Assembly: GCA_029204225.1 (NCBI GenBank)
Contig: CM055100.1
Coordinates: forward strand, 4,778,213-4,842,212
Length of the DNA stretch: 64,000 nucleotides
DNA from: Diphasiastrum complanatum
Lineage: Eukaryota > Streptophyta > Lycopodiopsida > Lycopodiales > Lycopodiaceae
Reading direction: 5' to 3'
Both the position numbers and the translations under genes were made by a program. This document shows positions 11,751 to 21,621 of this stretch, one piece after another. The stretch's first letter is position 1. Every line of letters begins with the position of its first letter. Below the pieces are notes generated by a model. It was not told the DNA's origin. It did no database searches and saw only the letters and a list, made by a program, of their open reading frames with translations.

Positions 11751-12004
11751 ATCCATTTATTAGATCATGCCAATCTCCCATGCATGTGTACTGGATGTAG
11801 GAATCCCCTATCCCACAATAGCCAGGACTCATGCAAAAAGCATATTGAATGCACTCACACCTAACCATGAATGCAACACACATTCTAGTACTGCATGCAA
11901 GTGGTCACCTGACCACATGGTCCTATTCGACTATTATCCGAGTTAGGTCCTCCGAGTTAGGTCCGATCCCAATGTCTAAGGCATCCCCTAACAGTCTAAA
12001 TCTC
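11751..12004. other. Spacer with short ORFs, no gene called
   Basis: This short unassigned stretch lies between the LTR fragment and the right arm of the inverted repeat. CCTCCGAGTTAGGTCCGA-like words repeat once near 11940-11970. Confidence 0.4.
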
Positions 12005-12693
12005 GTTAGGGCCATGATGTTCTTCCTCTCTTATTCTAGTTCTGTCATCTGAACTTAAATTTAGAAAAAACTATGATATCGTAATAAAGTCATAAATATG
12101 AATAAAGCAATCAATACATTCAACTTAACTTAATCAAATTCAAATATACATGAAGACTAAGAAACCAATATATGAAGAAATATCCAATGAAGGCCATATG
12201 TCAAAGACTATTTAAAAGATTCTAAGGAACATAATAAAATGACACTATTCTAATAATCCGATAAAGCTAAATTACAAATATTCAATATTTACTTGAAGTA
12301 TTCACAACTCTTTCTACAATTGTGACTATACACGTGTAATCATCTGATTAGTTTATGGTGACATATGCCTGAAAATCAATCTCAGCAATTTATACACATG
12401 TCAACATTCCATTGATTAGACTAGATAATTCTCTAAGATACAAAACGACACGCCTTTTTGCTTAAGGGTTATGTTGAGCTAAGACAATTTCCTATATGTA
12501 CTTTATTTCATTCTAATATTGTAGTGTCTTCGATCCAATGTAGTAATAGCCCTCCTGCCTGTCAACAAGGGTTAGTTCACTGGATAGGCACCTAACTATG
12601 CATAGATGCTACTTTTAGTTAGTTCGCTACTTTTCATCTAACTCTATTACCACTAACACTACTTCCACTAACTCTACTCTCCTAAACTACCTT
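12005..12693. repeat. Long inverted repeat, right arm
   Basis: The reverse complement matches 433-1121. The arm runs from flank (12005-12538) into the first 155 bp of the LTR that starts at 12539. Confidence 0.85.
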
Positions 12694-13334
12694 CATCATG
12701 ATTGTAGGTGAAAGGAAAAAGAAGATTAGAAGAGATGGAGAGAGGAAAAGAGAGATAGAGGGTGAGAGTGGAGGTTAGCTCAAATGCTCCTTATGCTTGC
12801 TAATGGAGAAACATTAACTAAGACAACCAATCAACATGAAAATAGAAAGCAAGGGAAACATAATCAAAAGCATTAGCAAGTAGTGAATAGCAAATGATGA
12901 TGCTTCTCTCCAAAAAGTGGTAGAGTTTCCTCCTTCTCATTAAGCATGGAAATAGAGTACAAATGGTGTCTTTATATAAAATGGGGAAGGCCCTTGCCCC
13001 AAAATCCTATTGGCTAATATTTACATTGATCCTATCCATTCATCTTGGACCCAACTTGATCCAAGGGTCCACAAAAAGTACATTGGAAATCACAAGATTC
13101 ATGTGAGTCCAAAATTGGACCCAACTCTAAAAAAGTAAATTCTAAGTTTAAAGTTGATTTTGGGCCTCAAGTTTTATTTTGATTACAAAGGCCCAAGTCT
13201 ATTTTATTATATTTACAACTTAAGCTTGCGTGCTCTTTGGGCCATGGGCTTATACGTGCAGGATGCCATGCCCTCACAACACATTTTATTGGTCGATTTT
13301 ATTTATTTACAATTCGTCGAGAATACCCCCAACC
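12539..13334 (-). repeat. 3' LTR of the H3-carrying element
   Basis: It is nearly identical to 19087-19865 over the whole length, apart from small indels such as an extra short block near 12985-13005. It holds the GAAAGGAAAAAGAAG purine stretch and the CAAAGGCCCAAGTCTATTTTA block found in both copies. Confidence 0.9.
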
Positions 13335-13502
13335 GGACTCACGACGTGAAGTAGTGTCGGTCCCTCGGCACTCTGCCGGTTTAGTAAAGAGTTTTCTTGG
13401 CCTGCCTCTAGTGGATTAGGTAGCCCGTGACGTCTTTCATGAAATTGATGCGGTCCAGTTTGTTCAAGTCCTTGGGCATGTGAAGGGACTTGTGGACTCA
13501 TG

Positions 13503-14545
13503 TCAGCTAGTCTTGGTCAACCCACGCTTGGAATCTGCGCGTCCAGAGACTGCCAAGGAATGCAGCTTGGTAATAGACTCAAGCGACTGGCAGCTGATCT
13601 TCGACTTTGTCGAAAGCGAGCATCTTATTAGGATCAAAGAATATGGGGGGAGAAAATTGTCCCATTTGATTTCAATCCCCATTAAATGCTCTAAGTCCCG
13701 GGCGTAAGTGGCTGCCGGGCGGACTGTTGGATCAGGGCAATTGAAATATTTATTGGCACATATGGTGAGAGCCCTTAGGACATCTACATTCGTATCCCAA
13801 CAGTGCTTTGATGGAATTCGTGGCCAATTGAAATTTTGAATCGTGAGCTTGTCCATAGGGGTGCCGCATTTCGCCCATTTGGATTGTCGTGTGCATGGCA
13901 GGAAATGCGCGTTCACCCGTAGTTGTTGCGGACTTGTCACATAGGCCTTGATGGCCGCAGGGTCTCTTTCAAAGAGCTGCTGATGCCACTCTGGTTGTGG
14001 GTGGAGGGCGGGTAGTGCTTGCAGCTCGTTGCCCTTTATTGTCTGAGCTGAAAATGATATCTGCCAGCCGCCTCTTGATGACTCGTGGGGATACTTAGCT
14101 AGAAATCTGTTTATTTTCTCCTCCACGGACTTTGGTCTTCGGAAGGATCGGCTGGTAGATATGGTGCGTGAACCTCTTGATGATGAGGCTTGTCCTTCCT
14201 CTTGGCTTTGGCTCAGACCTGCGTCTTGGCCTTGGTCTCGCGTGTCAGCACCCGTATCAATTGGTCCTTGGTCTTGGCCTTCGGACTCTTGATCTTGACT
14301 GAACCCCCCTGCTGCTTGCTAGCCTTGGTCCTAGCTCGTGCTTGCCTGTGTAGCATCAAAAACAGGTGGCGGTGGAATCACCACTGGGGTGGGCTGGGTC
14401 TTCTTCTCCATGTATTGCTTGCAAGCCTTGAGGGCTTGTTTGGCCTAGGCGAGCTCGTGAGTTGCGCTTGTCCGGTACTTATCGAACTCTGCCTGGTGGC
14501 CATTACAGGAGTTCTCAAACTTAGAAGGGACGCTTGTTACGAGGT
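13503..14545 (-). pseudogene. Gag-like ORF with Gln/Glu-rich linker, three in-frame TAG codons
   Basis: The longest open part is 207 codons (14126-13503). The same frame continues upstream to about 14545 and is broken only by three TAG codons near 14450, 14330 and 14320. The upstream part looks helical (KFENSCNGHQAEFDKYRTSA, then KQALKACKQYMEKKTQ), followed by a Pro run and a Q/E/S-rich linker. The 207-codon part has KINRFLAKYPHESSRGGW and KHCWDTNVDVLRALTICA. No family is recognised. Its position before the 3' LTR and its composition suggest the element's own structural protein. TAG in place of CAG would fit methylated-cytosine decay. The Leu-rich plus-strand ORF at 14190-14594 is its shadow. 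Confidence 0.5.
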
Positions 14546-14837
14546 TTTTTTTTTCCCTCGCTGTTTATGTCCATGTGGCCCAATCGATTCATGACATAGT
14601 GGCTTCTATGTAACATAACTCGCTTGACTTGGAAAATACAATTCATGTTTGGGCAAATTTGAATTTCCGGTATGGTAGATTGAAAGCATACTATTGGCTG
14701 GCGTGCGCGACGACTAGTTGACTAAACTGCTTGGGTTAACCTCAAGTTAAGATTATCTTGGGACTCACAAATAGGTTTGGAGCCTATTATACTCTGAACT
14801 CTCATATTGACAAGTTCAAACGTGAACTCTTCAATCT

Positions 14838-16216
14838 ATGGCGATGAGAAGGAGACCGAGATCCTTGAAATGCTCTGCAATTTTTTATAATGAGAGGGAA
14901 GACGATGGCACATGGATTGCTCGTGAATATCATAAGGCTTCTTGGGTACTGATGCATCCATCGGCAAAAGGGGCTTTTCGCCAAAAGAAAAAGACCAAGT
15001 ATACATATAGATCTTATTGGAAAGGGCAAATTATTGATTGCAAAGTTTCTCCAGGAGGACAAACCATTTCAGAGGTGCTTATTCAACATGTTTATATGCA
15101 TTCAAAATTTAATATGCATTCAGAACTTAATGTGGAGGCTATAAATCTACATGATTTTCGAAAGTGTAATTGTAAATATTTTAATTTTTTGGATTGCTTG
15201 TCATTTTAAAAATGTAACCATATTTATGAATTGGAGCTTATTGTGTCTTTGTATTGTAGATCTATATCCTTTAGATATACATGAATGAGAACCTATGGCG
15301 TCTCTTTCAGGTATTATAGATGTCATCCATTCAGAAATTGGCAAATTCCAATACAGAGGACGAACAACAAAAGAACTTGCAGATTCTGAAATATTTTTTT
15401 ATGATGCTATGTATATTCCAGACACAAATGGAGGAATGGGAAAACTAGAGTGTATACCTCTACCTAATTTTCAAGATAACGTGTGGTGGATTGCAGTCAA
15501 CGACAATATAATAAAATGTTTTCATTCCAAGCTATATAATGATGTACAAAAGTCACTCAAAACTAGTACTGGATCAAGAAATGTGCACTTAAGCTGGTTT
15601 GTTCCAATGTCATTGTTTGTCAGCTCTTTTTCAAACACTGAGGTGCATCGAACTCCCACATTGTTTGTTTGCAAAAATCTATCAAATGATTTTTTATTCA
15701 AATTCATGGACAAAGGTTGGGATATAAGATCCACTACAGATATTGCTTGTAGAATCAAACATTCATCCATATCATTCAGATACAGTATAGAAAAGCAAAT
15801 GCTTAGTATGGTGTTTCATTATTAGAGATGGAAAGAACACAATGGTACTTGGGCCCTGTTAGATCAAGATCTAGACAACATTGGACACACTGATCGTATA
15901 TGCATTGATATCATGACAAATGGAGATTTACTTACTACTATTGAGGTTGAGCAGGACTGGACCTTATTCTACATCAGAACGGAACTGACACTTTTACAGC
16001 AAGATATCCCCGAATATTTCAGCTTTATATTGGATGGAAAATTGGTATGTGAAATCTATGAATTTGTATATTAATTTGTATTCATTATCCTTTTTTTCAA
16101 TGAATCACTAACTGTAATTTGATTAATGTATGTTTGTGCAGATATGTAAAAGACATGAAGAGAAAATCAAATGCAAAGATTTGGGAAGAATTGTTCAGAT
16201 AATAGAGCAATCATGA
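14838..16216 (+). pseudogene. Captured plant gene, antisense to its host element, intron retained
   Basis: Exon 1 starts at ATG 14838 and has a basic N-terminus (MAMRRRPRSLKCSAIFYNE) and KGAFRQKKKTKYTYRSYWKG; its 3' limit is near 15074. After an intron ending CTCTTTCAG at 15309, a long frame runs to 16044, broken by one TAG at 15823-15825. A clear intron (GTATGT at 16045 to TGTGCAG ending 16141) separates GTWALLDQDL...YFSFILDGKL from the last exon ICKRHEEKIKCKDLG, with TGA at 16214-16216. The reading frame is preserved across that intron. I do not recognise the family. Because it is antisense to the element, its introns would survive transposition through RNA. It converges on the H3-like gene. 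Confidence 0.55.
16045..16141 (+). other. Intron of the captured antisense gene
   Basis: It has GTATGTG at the donor, a T-rich tract (CCTTTTTTTCAA) and TGTTTGTGCAG at the acceptor, 97 bp in all. Exons on both sides are in one frame. In element sense this intron reads CT...AC and cannot be spliced. Confidence 0.7.
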
Positions 16217-16458
16217 TACAAGATTTGTAAATGCTTACTACAAACAAGAGATAATTAGTTAAACAAAAGGAATTACAATACCTATTAAAACTATTACGTG
16301 AATATATTCTATGTAATCACTTACTTTTGGCAGTATGGAATAATAAAGACTTTGGTCTCCGAGGTTGTATGGAGAAGATATTTCGTTGTCTTAGTTGGAC
16401 TATGAAGGCTGTGTGCAAAAAAGGACAACACAACTCCAATGTCCTTCGTATCATTGCT

Positions 16459-16886
16459 TTATTTACATCTATTTACAAAATACATCAAACCAGCCTCCAC
16501 AACTGGATCTGATATATCTGCTGTCTTCTCCTTCAGGGCATCACAAAAATCTTTTTTTATGTGATTTACATAATTAATTGAACTTAGACAAAAAGAAAAT
16601 TGACCTCCTAGCTTATCAATCTCTTTGGCAACATACTCATCAAAAACTATACACCTCTCAGAATCCAAAAATGAATCTTTCAGATCAACAAGAATCTTAC
16701 ACAAAGATCCTTATAAAAATCACCTATTAAACTTATATCTAGATCCGATATTATTTTATCTACAATAGAGGTCATATCCTCGTTATTGTGGGATGGAATG
16801 GAGGGAATGGAAGAGGAACTACTTGAATAGCTAGGGGTGGTGGGAGGAGAAGAACGCGTTGCAGACTGGTGTGATGGTCCAATCAA
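16459..16886 (-). pseudogene. C-terminal extension of the H3-like protein, in shifted frames
   Basis: Downstream of the histone fold the coding signal continues in two other frames. One is a Ser/Pro-rich linker followed by MTSIVDKIISDLDISLIGDF (16886-16680). The next is an alpha-helical segment with ILVDLKDSF, DEYVAKEIDKLGGQF and KEKTADISDPVVEAGLMYF (16704-16459, stop at 16459). The junctions coincide with a run of C residues near 16907 and a GTGT step near 16698, both plausible slippage sites. The extension of roughly 150 residues has no counterpart in known H3 variants and I do not recognise it. Confidence 0.45.
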
Positions 16887-17421
16887 AGGATGAGAGATAT
16901 GAGAGGGGGGATGGTGATTTGCTGAGTACTACCCTTTGCCTGGTAGGCCTGGTGGGCTTGGTCTGCTTTCTCCTTCTTTGTTGAGGAACAAGCCCTCTCT
17001 CTGTAGGTGGTGGCCTAGATGTGAAGCCACTCTTAAAGATCTGATCGTATGTACTCTTCAGCCTCATAACAAGATGCATGTCCTGAGGCATGAGGGTAAC
17101 TCTCTTGGCATGCACTATGCAAAGCGTAGAGTCCTCATAGAATTTAACTTGAAAGTCCTCATAGGCAGTATGGAGAGCTTCCAGGGTTGTTATGTTCCAG
17201 CGAACATCATGTGAGAGTGACCTTATCACTAATCTCGCAGACTTGTAAAACGGAGCACGAGGAATCAAAAGATTCGTTGTCCCCTGTAGTCTTATGATAT
17301 CCCTTAACCATGGTCTTCTAGGCTGACCTACTCTCCTACCAGTGCCCACTGCCCTTTGTACAGGAGGACAAGAAGGCGGGACAAATGTGGTAAGACGTGT
17401 TGTCTGCTTGGTACGGGCCAT
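16831..17421 (-). CDS. Histone H3 variant with CENH3-like residues, carried by an LTR element
   Basis: The ORF is 196 codons and intronless, with ATG in a good context (GAAATGG). The tail begins MARTKQTTR like H3, so K4 is kept, but K9 is replaced by L and the usual K14/K27/K36 segment is replaced by a Pro/Val/Gly-rich stretch. The fold spans about residues 37-122: alphaN RPWLRDIIRLQGTTNLLIP, then PFYKSARLV, DVRWN, EALHTAYEDFQVKFYED and LCIVHAKRVTLMPQDMHLV. The H3-H3' interface residues matching H113, D123, L126 and R129 are present. LLIP-APF, RW, EDF and VTLM resemble CENH3, but loop 1 has the canonical H3 length (41 residues from PF to ED), without the CENH3 insertion. A basic extension follows residue 122. 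It is most likely a divergent H3/CENH3-derived protein; whether it is expressed is unknown. Confidence 0.85.
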   Translation of the reverse strand: MARTKQTTRLTTFVPPSCPPVQRAVGTGRRVGQPRRPWLRDIIRLQGTTNLLIPRAPFYKSARLVIRSLSHDVRWNITTLEALHTAYEDFQVKFYEDSTLCIVHAKRVTLMPQDMHLVMRLKSTYDQIFKSGFTSRPPPTERGLVPQQRRRKQTKPTRPTRQRVVLSKSPSPLSYLSSFDWTITPVCNAFFSSHHP

Positions 17422-17669
17422 TTCAAGCTCATGTATCGTTATGACACGCCAATGAGAAAGAACAATGCATATCCGATAGGGGAGGCTTGTGATGGCGATA
17501 TGGAAGATGGCATATCACTACGACATGCGGAGGGGGTAGCTTAACTGGTATCTGAATCTCTGGGCGCGTGCTAGCGATATGCGGATAGCGAGGGGCGCAA
17601 GTGAACGAAGAAATCTGAGGAGCGCTAGGGAACAAAAAAATCCGAAATGGAAATATGAGCCCAAAACGT

Positions 17670-17678
17670 CCTTTTATA
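17670..17678 (-). promoter_or_regulatory. Candidate TATA box upstream of the H3-like gene
   Basis: Read on the minus strand, TATAAAAGG lies about 250 bp before the ATG at 17421. It sits in an otherwise GC-balanced region and gives a predicted start near 17640. It is not in the LTR, so the cargo may have brought its own promoter. Confidence 0.5.
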
Positions 17679-17767
17679 CATACAAAATGTCCCATCATTA
17701 TCACACATGTGATGTGACACCTCCAATCCCCACGCGTGTGGTCACATGTGTCATCACACAGAACTGT

Positions 17768-17773
17768 CACGTG
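17768..17773. promoter_or_regulatory. Palindromic G-box (CACGTG) upstream of the TATA element
   Basis: GTCACGTGTC lies about 95 bp upstream of the TATA box and is followed by CACATGTG and CACGCGTG words at 17716-17752. Such bZIP/bHLH sites are common in plant promoters. A function here is inferred only from position. Confidence 0.35.
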
Positions 17774-17781
17774 TCAGGATA

Positions 17782-17934
17782 TCACCAGTCCGTATCAACA
17801 GGTACGGGTTGGCCCATTGGTTCCATTGGCGCTGGTTCTGGTTCTGCCTCTTCTTGCACAGCTGCTAATCTGGGAAGGTGTGGTGCTTGATTTGCTATCC
17901 TTCTTGCTACTGATCGTCCAGATCTCAGATTCAT
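17782..17934 (-). CDS. Short gag-like start, truncated at the cargo boundary
   Basis: The 50-codon frame starts MNLRSGRSVARRIANQAPHL and is followed by a Glu/Pro-rich end (EEAEPEPAPMEP). An Arg-rich start of this kind is common in gypsy gag proteins. The frame stops at 17782, just where promoter-like sequence of the H3 cargo begins, so the cargo may have been inserted into, or replaced, gag. Confidence 0.35.
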   Translation of the reverse strand: MNLRSGRSVARRIANQAPHLPRLAAVQEEAEPEPAPMEPMGQPVPVDTDW

Positions 17935-18099
17935 TCGATGGTGGGTTCCAAAGTAGTTGGATCTTACTTGTACAGTGGGATGCAGTCTGGATCTTAAGGA
18001 TCTGATCAATCTGATTGGCCGAAAGTGAAATTTAGGCATTGTACGGTGGTTTTTCCTTGATAACTTTTTACTCCTTGCACTGATTGACCTGAGATTTTG

Positions 18100-18760
18100 A
18101 CAGTAGCTAGATCTGGTGCAAATATTTCCACTGATTTAGTCTGCGAGGGTTCTCTTGTGCAAGGGTTGGCTGTGCAAGGGTTCTTTGGCTGTTTTTGCAG
18201 ATAAAAAACTTGATATCTCTCAGATCTTTGGAAAGTAACTCTCGCAAGGATGACAGTAGCTGAATCTGGGTTATATTTCACTATGGAATTCTCTGCGAGA
18301 GTTAACTCTCGCACTAAGTGAAAATTTCACTGTTTGCGAGGGTTTTGAACTACTATTTTGGCTTGATCTTCACCAAATATCTATACTAACTCTCGCAAGC
18401 TTTTTCACTGATGGAAATTGACATTCTGAATCAATTGAGATGGTCTGCAAGAGTTCTTACTAGAAGAATTTTGTTGGATCTTCACTTTTTATGATTTTTT
18501 TAGCACTTAAACCCAATTTTCTGCTCACTAGAATCAAACTAACTCTTGCAGGCTCTTTTGTGTCCTTGTCTCTCAGATATGGAACTTCAAAATCCTCTAG
18601 GAGAGTACTTTCCCACTGGAACTGAAAATTTTGGTGTCTACGAGGGTTCTCTGGTACTTTTCCATCTTTTTTTCACTGGGAACTCTCGCACAGACACTTA
18701 GACATCAAACTAACTCTCGCAAGCTTCTATATAGGTCTGGGATAGTACGTTGGAGCTGCT
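18100..18760 (-). repeat. Irregular array of an AACTCTCGCA decamer in the leader
   Basis: AACTCTCGCA or one-mismatch forms occur near 18235, 18303, 18389, 18540, 18681 and 18711, with GCGAGGGTT forms on the other strand near 18143, 18335 and 18641. Spacing is irregular, so this is not a simple tandem repeat. It lies in the element's untranslated leader. Confidence 0.6.
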
Positions 18761-19067
18761 GCCAGTTATGCAAGGGTTAACTCTTACTGGTTTTGGAGAT
18801 ATTAAAATTTGATGAGATTTTAGGCTCTTTTTCCCTCCAAAATACAGATTGGTGTGTTTTTTTTTGGATATTTTGGTTGGTTGGTTGGTTTGGGATTCAG
18901 GCTGTTTAGGGCCTCCTTTACCCTCTCACACTTCCTCCGCTAGCTGTGAACAAACCAAACATGAAAAAATACAGAAAATTAACTCTAAACTCCCAAAAAT
19001 CTACCTAAATTTATTCTAAAAAGCAAGAAATAGCTAAAATGCAACTACACTAGTTAGTGAAAACCTA

Positions 19068-19085
19068 TCCCCGGCATCGGCGCCA
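19068..19085 (-). other. Primer-binding site, tRNA-Asp type
   Basis: Read on the minus strand, TGGCGCCGATGCCGGGGA differs by one base from the tRNA-Asp-type site of many plant gypsy-class elements. It starts one base from the LTR end at 19087 and fixes the element's orientation. Confidence 0.9.
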
Positions 19086-19086
19086 C

Positions 19087-19865
19087 TGTAGTAATAGCCT
19101 CCCGTCTATCAACAAGGGTTAGTTCACTGGATAGGCACCTAACTATGCATAGATGCTACTTTCAGTTAGCTCCCTACTTTTCATCTAACTCTATCACCAC
19201 TAACACTACTTCCACTAAATCTACTCTCCTAAACTACCTTCATCATGATTGTAGATGAAAGGAAAGAGAAGATTAGAAGAGATGGAGAGAGGAGAAGAGA
19301 GAAAGAGAGATAGAGGGTGAGAGTGGAGGTTAGCTCAAATGCTCCTTATGCTTGCTCATTAACTAAGACAACCAATCAACATGAAAATAGAAAGCAAGGG
19401 AAACATAATCAAAAGCATTAGCAAGTAGTGAATAGCAAATGAGGATGCTTCTCTCCAAAAAGTGGTAGAGTTTACTCCTTCTCATTAAGCATGAAAATAG
19501 AGTACAAATGGTGCCTTTTTATAAAATGGGGAAGGCCCTTATTGGCTAATATTTACATTGATCCTATCCATTCATCTTGGACCCAACTTGATTCGAGGGT
19601 CCACAAAAAGTACATTGGAAATCACAAGATTCATGTGAGTTCAAAATTGGACCCAACTCTAAAAAAGTAAACTCTAAGTTTAAATTAGACTTTGGGCCTC
19701 AAGTTTTATTTTAATTACAAAGGCCCAAGTCTATTTTATGTTATTTACAACTTAAGCTTGCGTGCTCATTGGGCCATGGGCTTATACACGCAGGATGCCA
19801 TGCCCTTGCAACACATTTTATTGGTCAATTTTATTTATTTACAATTCTCGGGAATACCCCCAACA
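19087..19865 (-). repeat. 5' LTR of the H3-carrying element
   Basis: This 779-bp LTR runs TGTAGTAATAG to CCCCCAACA in plus orientation and is nearly identical to 12539-13334. Its end next to the primer site also matches the LTR end at 577-588. Confidence 0.9.
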
Positions 19866-20119
19866 AATATAATATTGAGAGTTTGCATCCTTATCTTTGT
19901 TCAGCATGGAGAGTGTACGTAACTCTGAGTTATCAGTGTTCTGTTGTGCACATTAGATGGTTAGAGTCGTATGTGCTCTTTGATCCTCTGTTCGGTACTT
20001 ACTGATGTACAAAATTCAAATGCTAAAGAACTAAATACTGCTCACTATTTGAGAACACATTGATTTGAAGTGTCTTTTCTTCTTTTTGATCCATTACAAG
20101 ACAATTTCTCAAGTTTTCA
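19866..20119. other. Unassigned spacer
   Basis: No gene or repeat end is recognised between the LTR and the copia gag fragment. Confidence 0.4.
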
Positions 20120-20640
20120 TGGCTTCCTTGGGATCCTTTCTCCTAGAGCATTGTGAGAAATTGACCACCTCCAATTATGCCATTTGGAAGGTGAGGATGG
20201 AGTCAATTTAAGTACTCCAAGATGTGATGGATATTGTGCTAGGAATTGAGGAGGAGCTCAATTTCTCCAAGAGATACAAAAGTACAAGAAGAGAGCAAGT
20301 ATGGCCCTACATATCATCAAGATGAATGTATCCAATGAAGTTTTGAGGGAGATTGGCTCTTGCATCTCAGCCAAGGAGGCTTGGGACACACTAAAATCCA
20401 TTTCTGAGGCAAGGAACACATCTATGTTTCTCACAATAAGGAATAAAATCTTTCAAAGCTTCCAAAAGAGTGATGAGAGTGCCTCAAATTATGTTTTGAG
20501 AGTGAAAGATCTTCATAGAGAGCTTGCTTGCATAAGAGACCATCTCAACCCAAGAGAGTTAGTGCAAGTGATCCTAAATGGACGAAGGATGTATTTGACA
20601 ACCTTGTTCAATCTTATGCAATCAAGGAGGAGCTTCTAAG
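20120..20640 (+). pseudogene. Ty1/copia gag fragment
   Basis: It opens with ATGGCTTCCTTGGG and reads SNYAIWKVRMES, later MALHIIKMNVSNEVLREI, AKEAWDTLKSI and the YVLRVKDLHRELA segment of copia gag. A stop near 20210 and a frameshift break the N-terminal part. It ends abruptly at about 20640, where minus-strand copia sequence begins. Confidence 0.8.
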
Positions 20641-21240
20641 CTTGGAGGACCCCATTTGAAAGAAGTAGCAAGACAAATGATCAATATTATGGTGACAGGC
20701 TTAGCAGCAGGAGCAACAGTTTCATCAAAATTTATGCCTTTAGTTTGCAAGAAATCTTTTGATACAAGCCTTGATTTGTACTTATTAATGGATCCATCTT
20801 TATTGTACTTCAATCTATAATCCACTTACAAGAAAGTGGTTTCTTCCAATATGGAAAATTTACAAGCTTCCAATTTTGATTTTTCATTAATGCATCAAAC
20901 TCAATTTGCATAGCATCTATACAAGATTGTGACTTAATAGCATCTTCAAAACAAGATGGTTCTTCAAGCATAGTAGTGGCTCGGCCTTGTGCCTTGTATA
21001 TCTCCTTGGCCTTCTCGAATCTTGAGATAGATCCTCAAAGTCTTCATCATCTTGAAGCTCCTCCTCGACCTTTGCAAGATCTTTGACAACATGAGAGTTA
21101 GATGAGATCTCATTCACTTTAGCATAATGAGATTCATCAAGAACATCTACTTAGTTTAACTTTCTTGGAGATAGGATCATAAATCCTATATCCCTTGCTA
21201 CATTCACTATAGATGTTGGCTGATTCTGATGAATCCCCAA
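20640..21240 (-). pseudogene. Ty1/copia integrase C-terminus to RT N-terminus fragment
   Basis: In minus-strand order there is a YRIYDPISKKVKL segment near 21170 (integrase C-terminal region), an acidic hinge (EELQDDEDFEDLSQDSRRPRR), and the RT start reading KYNKDGSINKYKSRLVSK near 20800. Several frameshifts are present. It is fused head-on to the plus-strand gag fragment, which points to rearrangement. Confidence 0.8.
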
Positions 21241-21621
21241 GATACTCGGCCAAAGCTCCCCAAGAGCACATCTCACCTTAGAGCGAAGAGGTCTCTGAAG
21301 AAGGGATGACTGAAGAATGAGAGCCGAGGAATGCTAGTTAAGAATGACAAGTAGAAACTGTGTGAGCCTCATGGTGAATCCCGAAAGATGGAATGACCAT
21401 GTAGGAACTAGTATTTCTAGGCGTTTGTAATAAATGCAAGTAGATCCCTCTTAGAAAAGTAAAGTGAGCCACCTTTTGATGGTGACCTCTAGTGGAGAGG
21501 ACAATCCCACTTGTGGTTTGTGTAATTTGGAATTGCCACTAGGATGCCTCCTAAGGAGCTCTCTTCCTTATTTAAGAGGCTTCCCCTTTGTAGAAGAGAG
21601 CTTTTTGTGATGCATCTACTC
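21241..21621. other. Unassigned flank left of the copia copy B LTR
   Basis: Purine-rich sequence with no ORF of note. It ends with TGCATCTACT directly before the LTR start at 21622. Confidence 0.4.

Larger units (their letters stand above)
12539..19865 (-). mobile_element. Non-autonomous LTR retrotransposon carrying an H3-like histone
   Basis: Two direct repeats of about 780-796 bp (12539-13334 and 19087-19865) start TGTAGTAATAG and end CCCCCAAC(A) in plus orientation. A tRNA-Asp-type primer site next to the right copy shows that the element reads leftwards. Internal order in element sense: leader with a decamer array, a short gag-like start, a captured segment with an H3-like gene and an antisense gene, a Gln-rich gag-like ORF, and the 3' LTR. 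I found no protease, RT, RNase H or integrase, so it would depend on another element. No matching target duplication is visible (TCCAA on the left, AATAT on the right), and the polypurine tract next to the 3' LTR is not recognisable. Confidence 0.85.

Noticed and set aside
14190-14594. 134-codon Leu-rich plus-strand ORF that resembles a membrane protein
   Set aside because: It is the complement of the Gln/Glu-rich gag-like frame on the minus strand; CAA/CAG codons become TTG/CTG.
16831-17421. Calling the histone a bona fide centromeric CENH3
   Set aside because: Several residues resemble CENH3, but loop 1 has canonical H3 length, the tail begins as in H3, and there is an unusual C-terminal extension. 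H3/CENH3-like is as far as the sequence goes.
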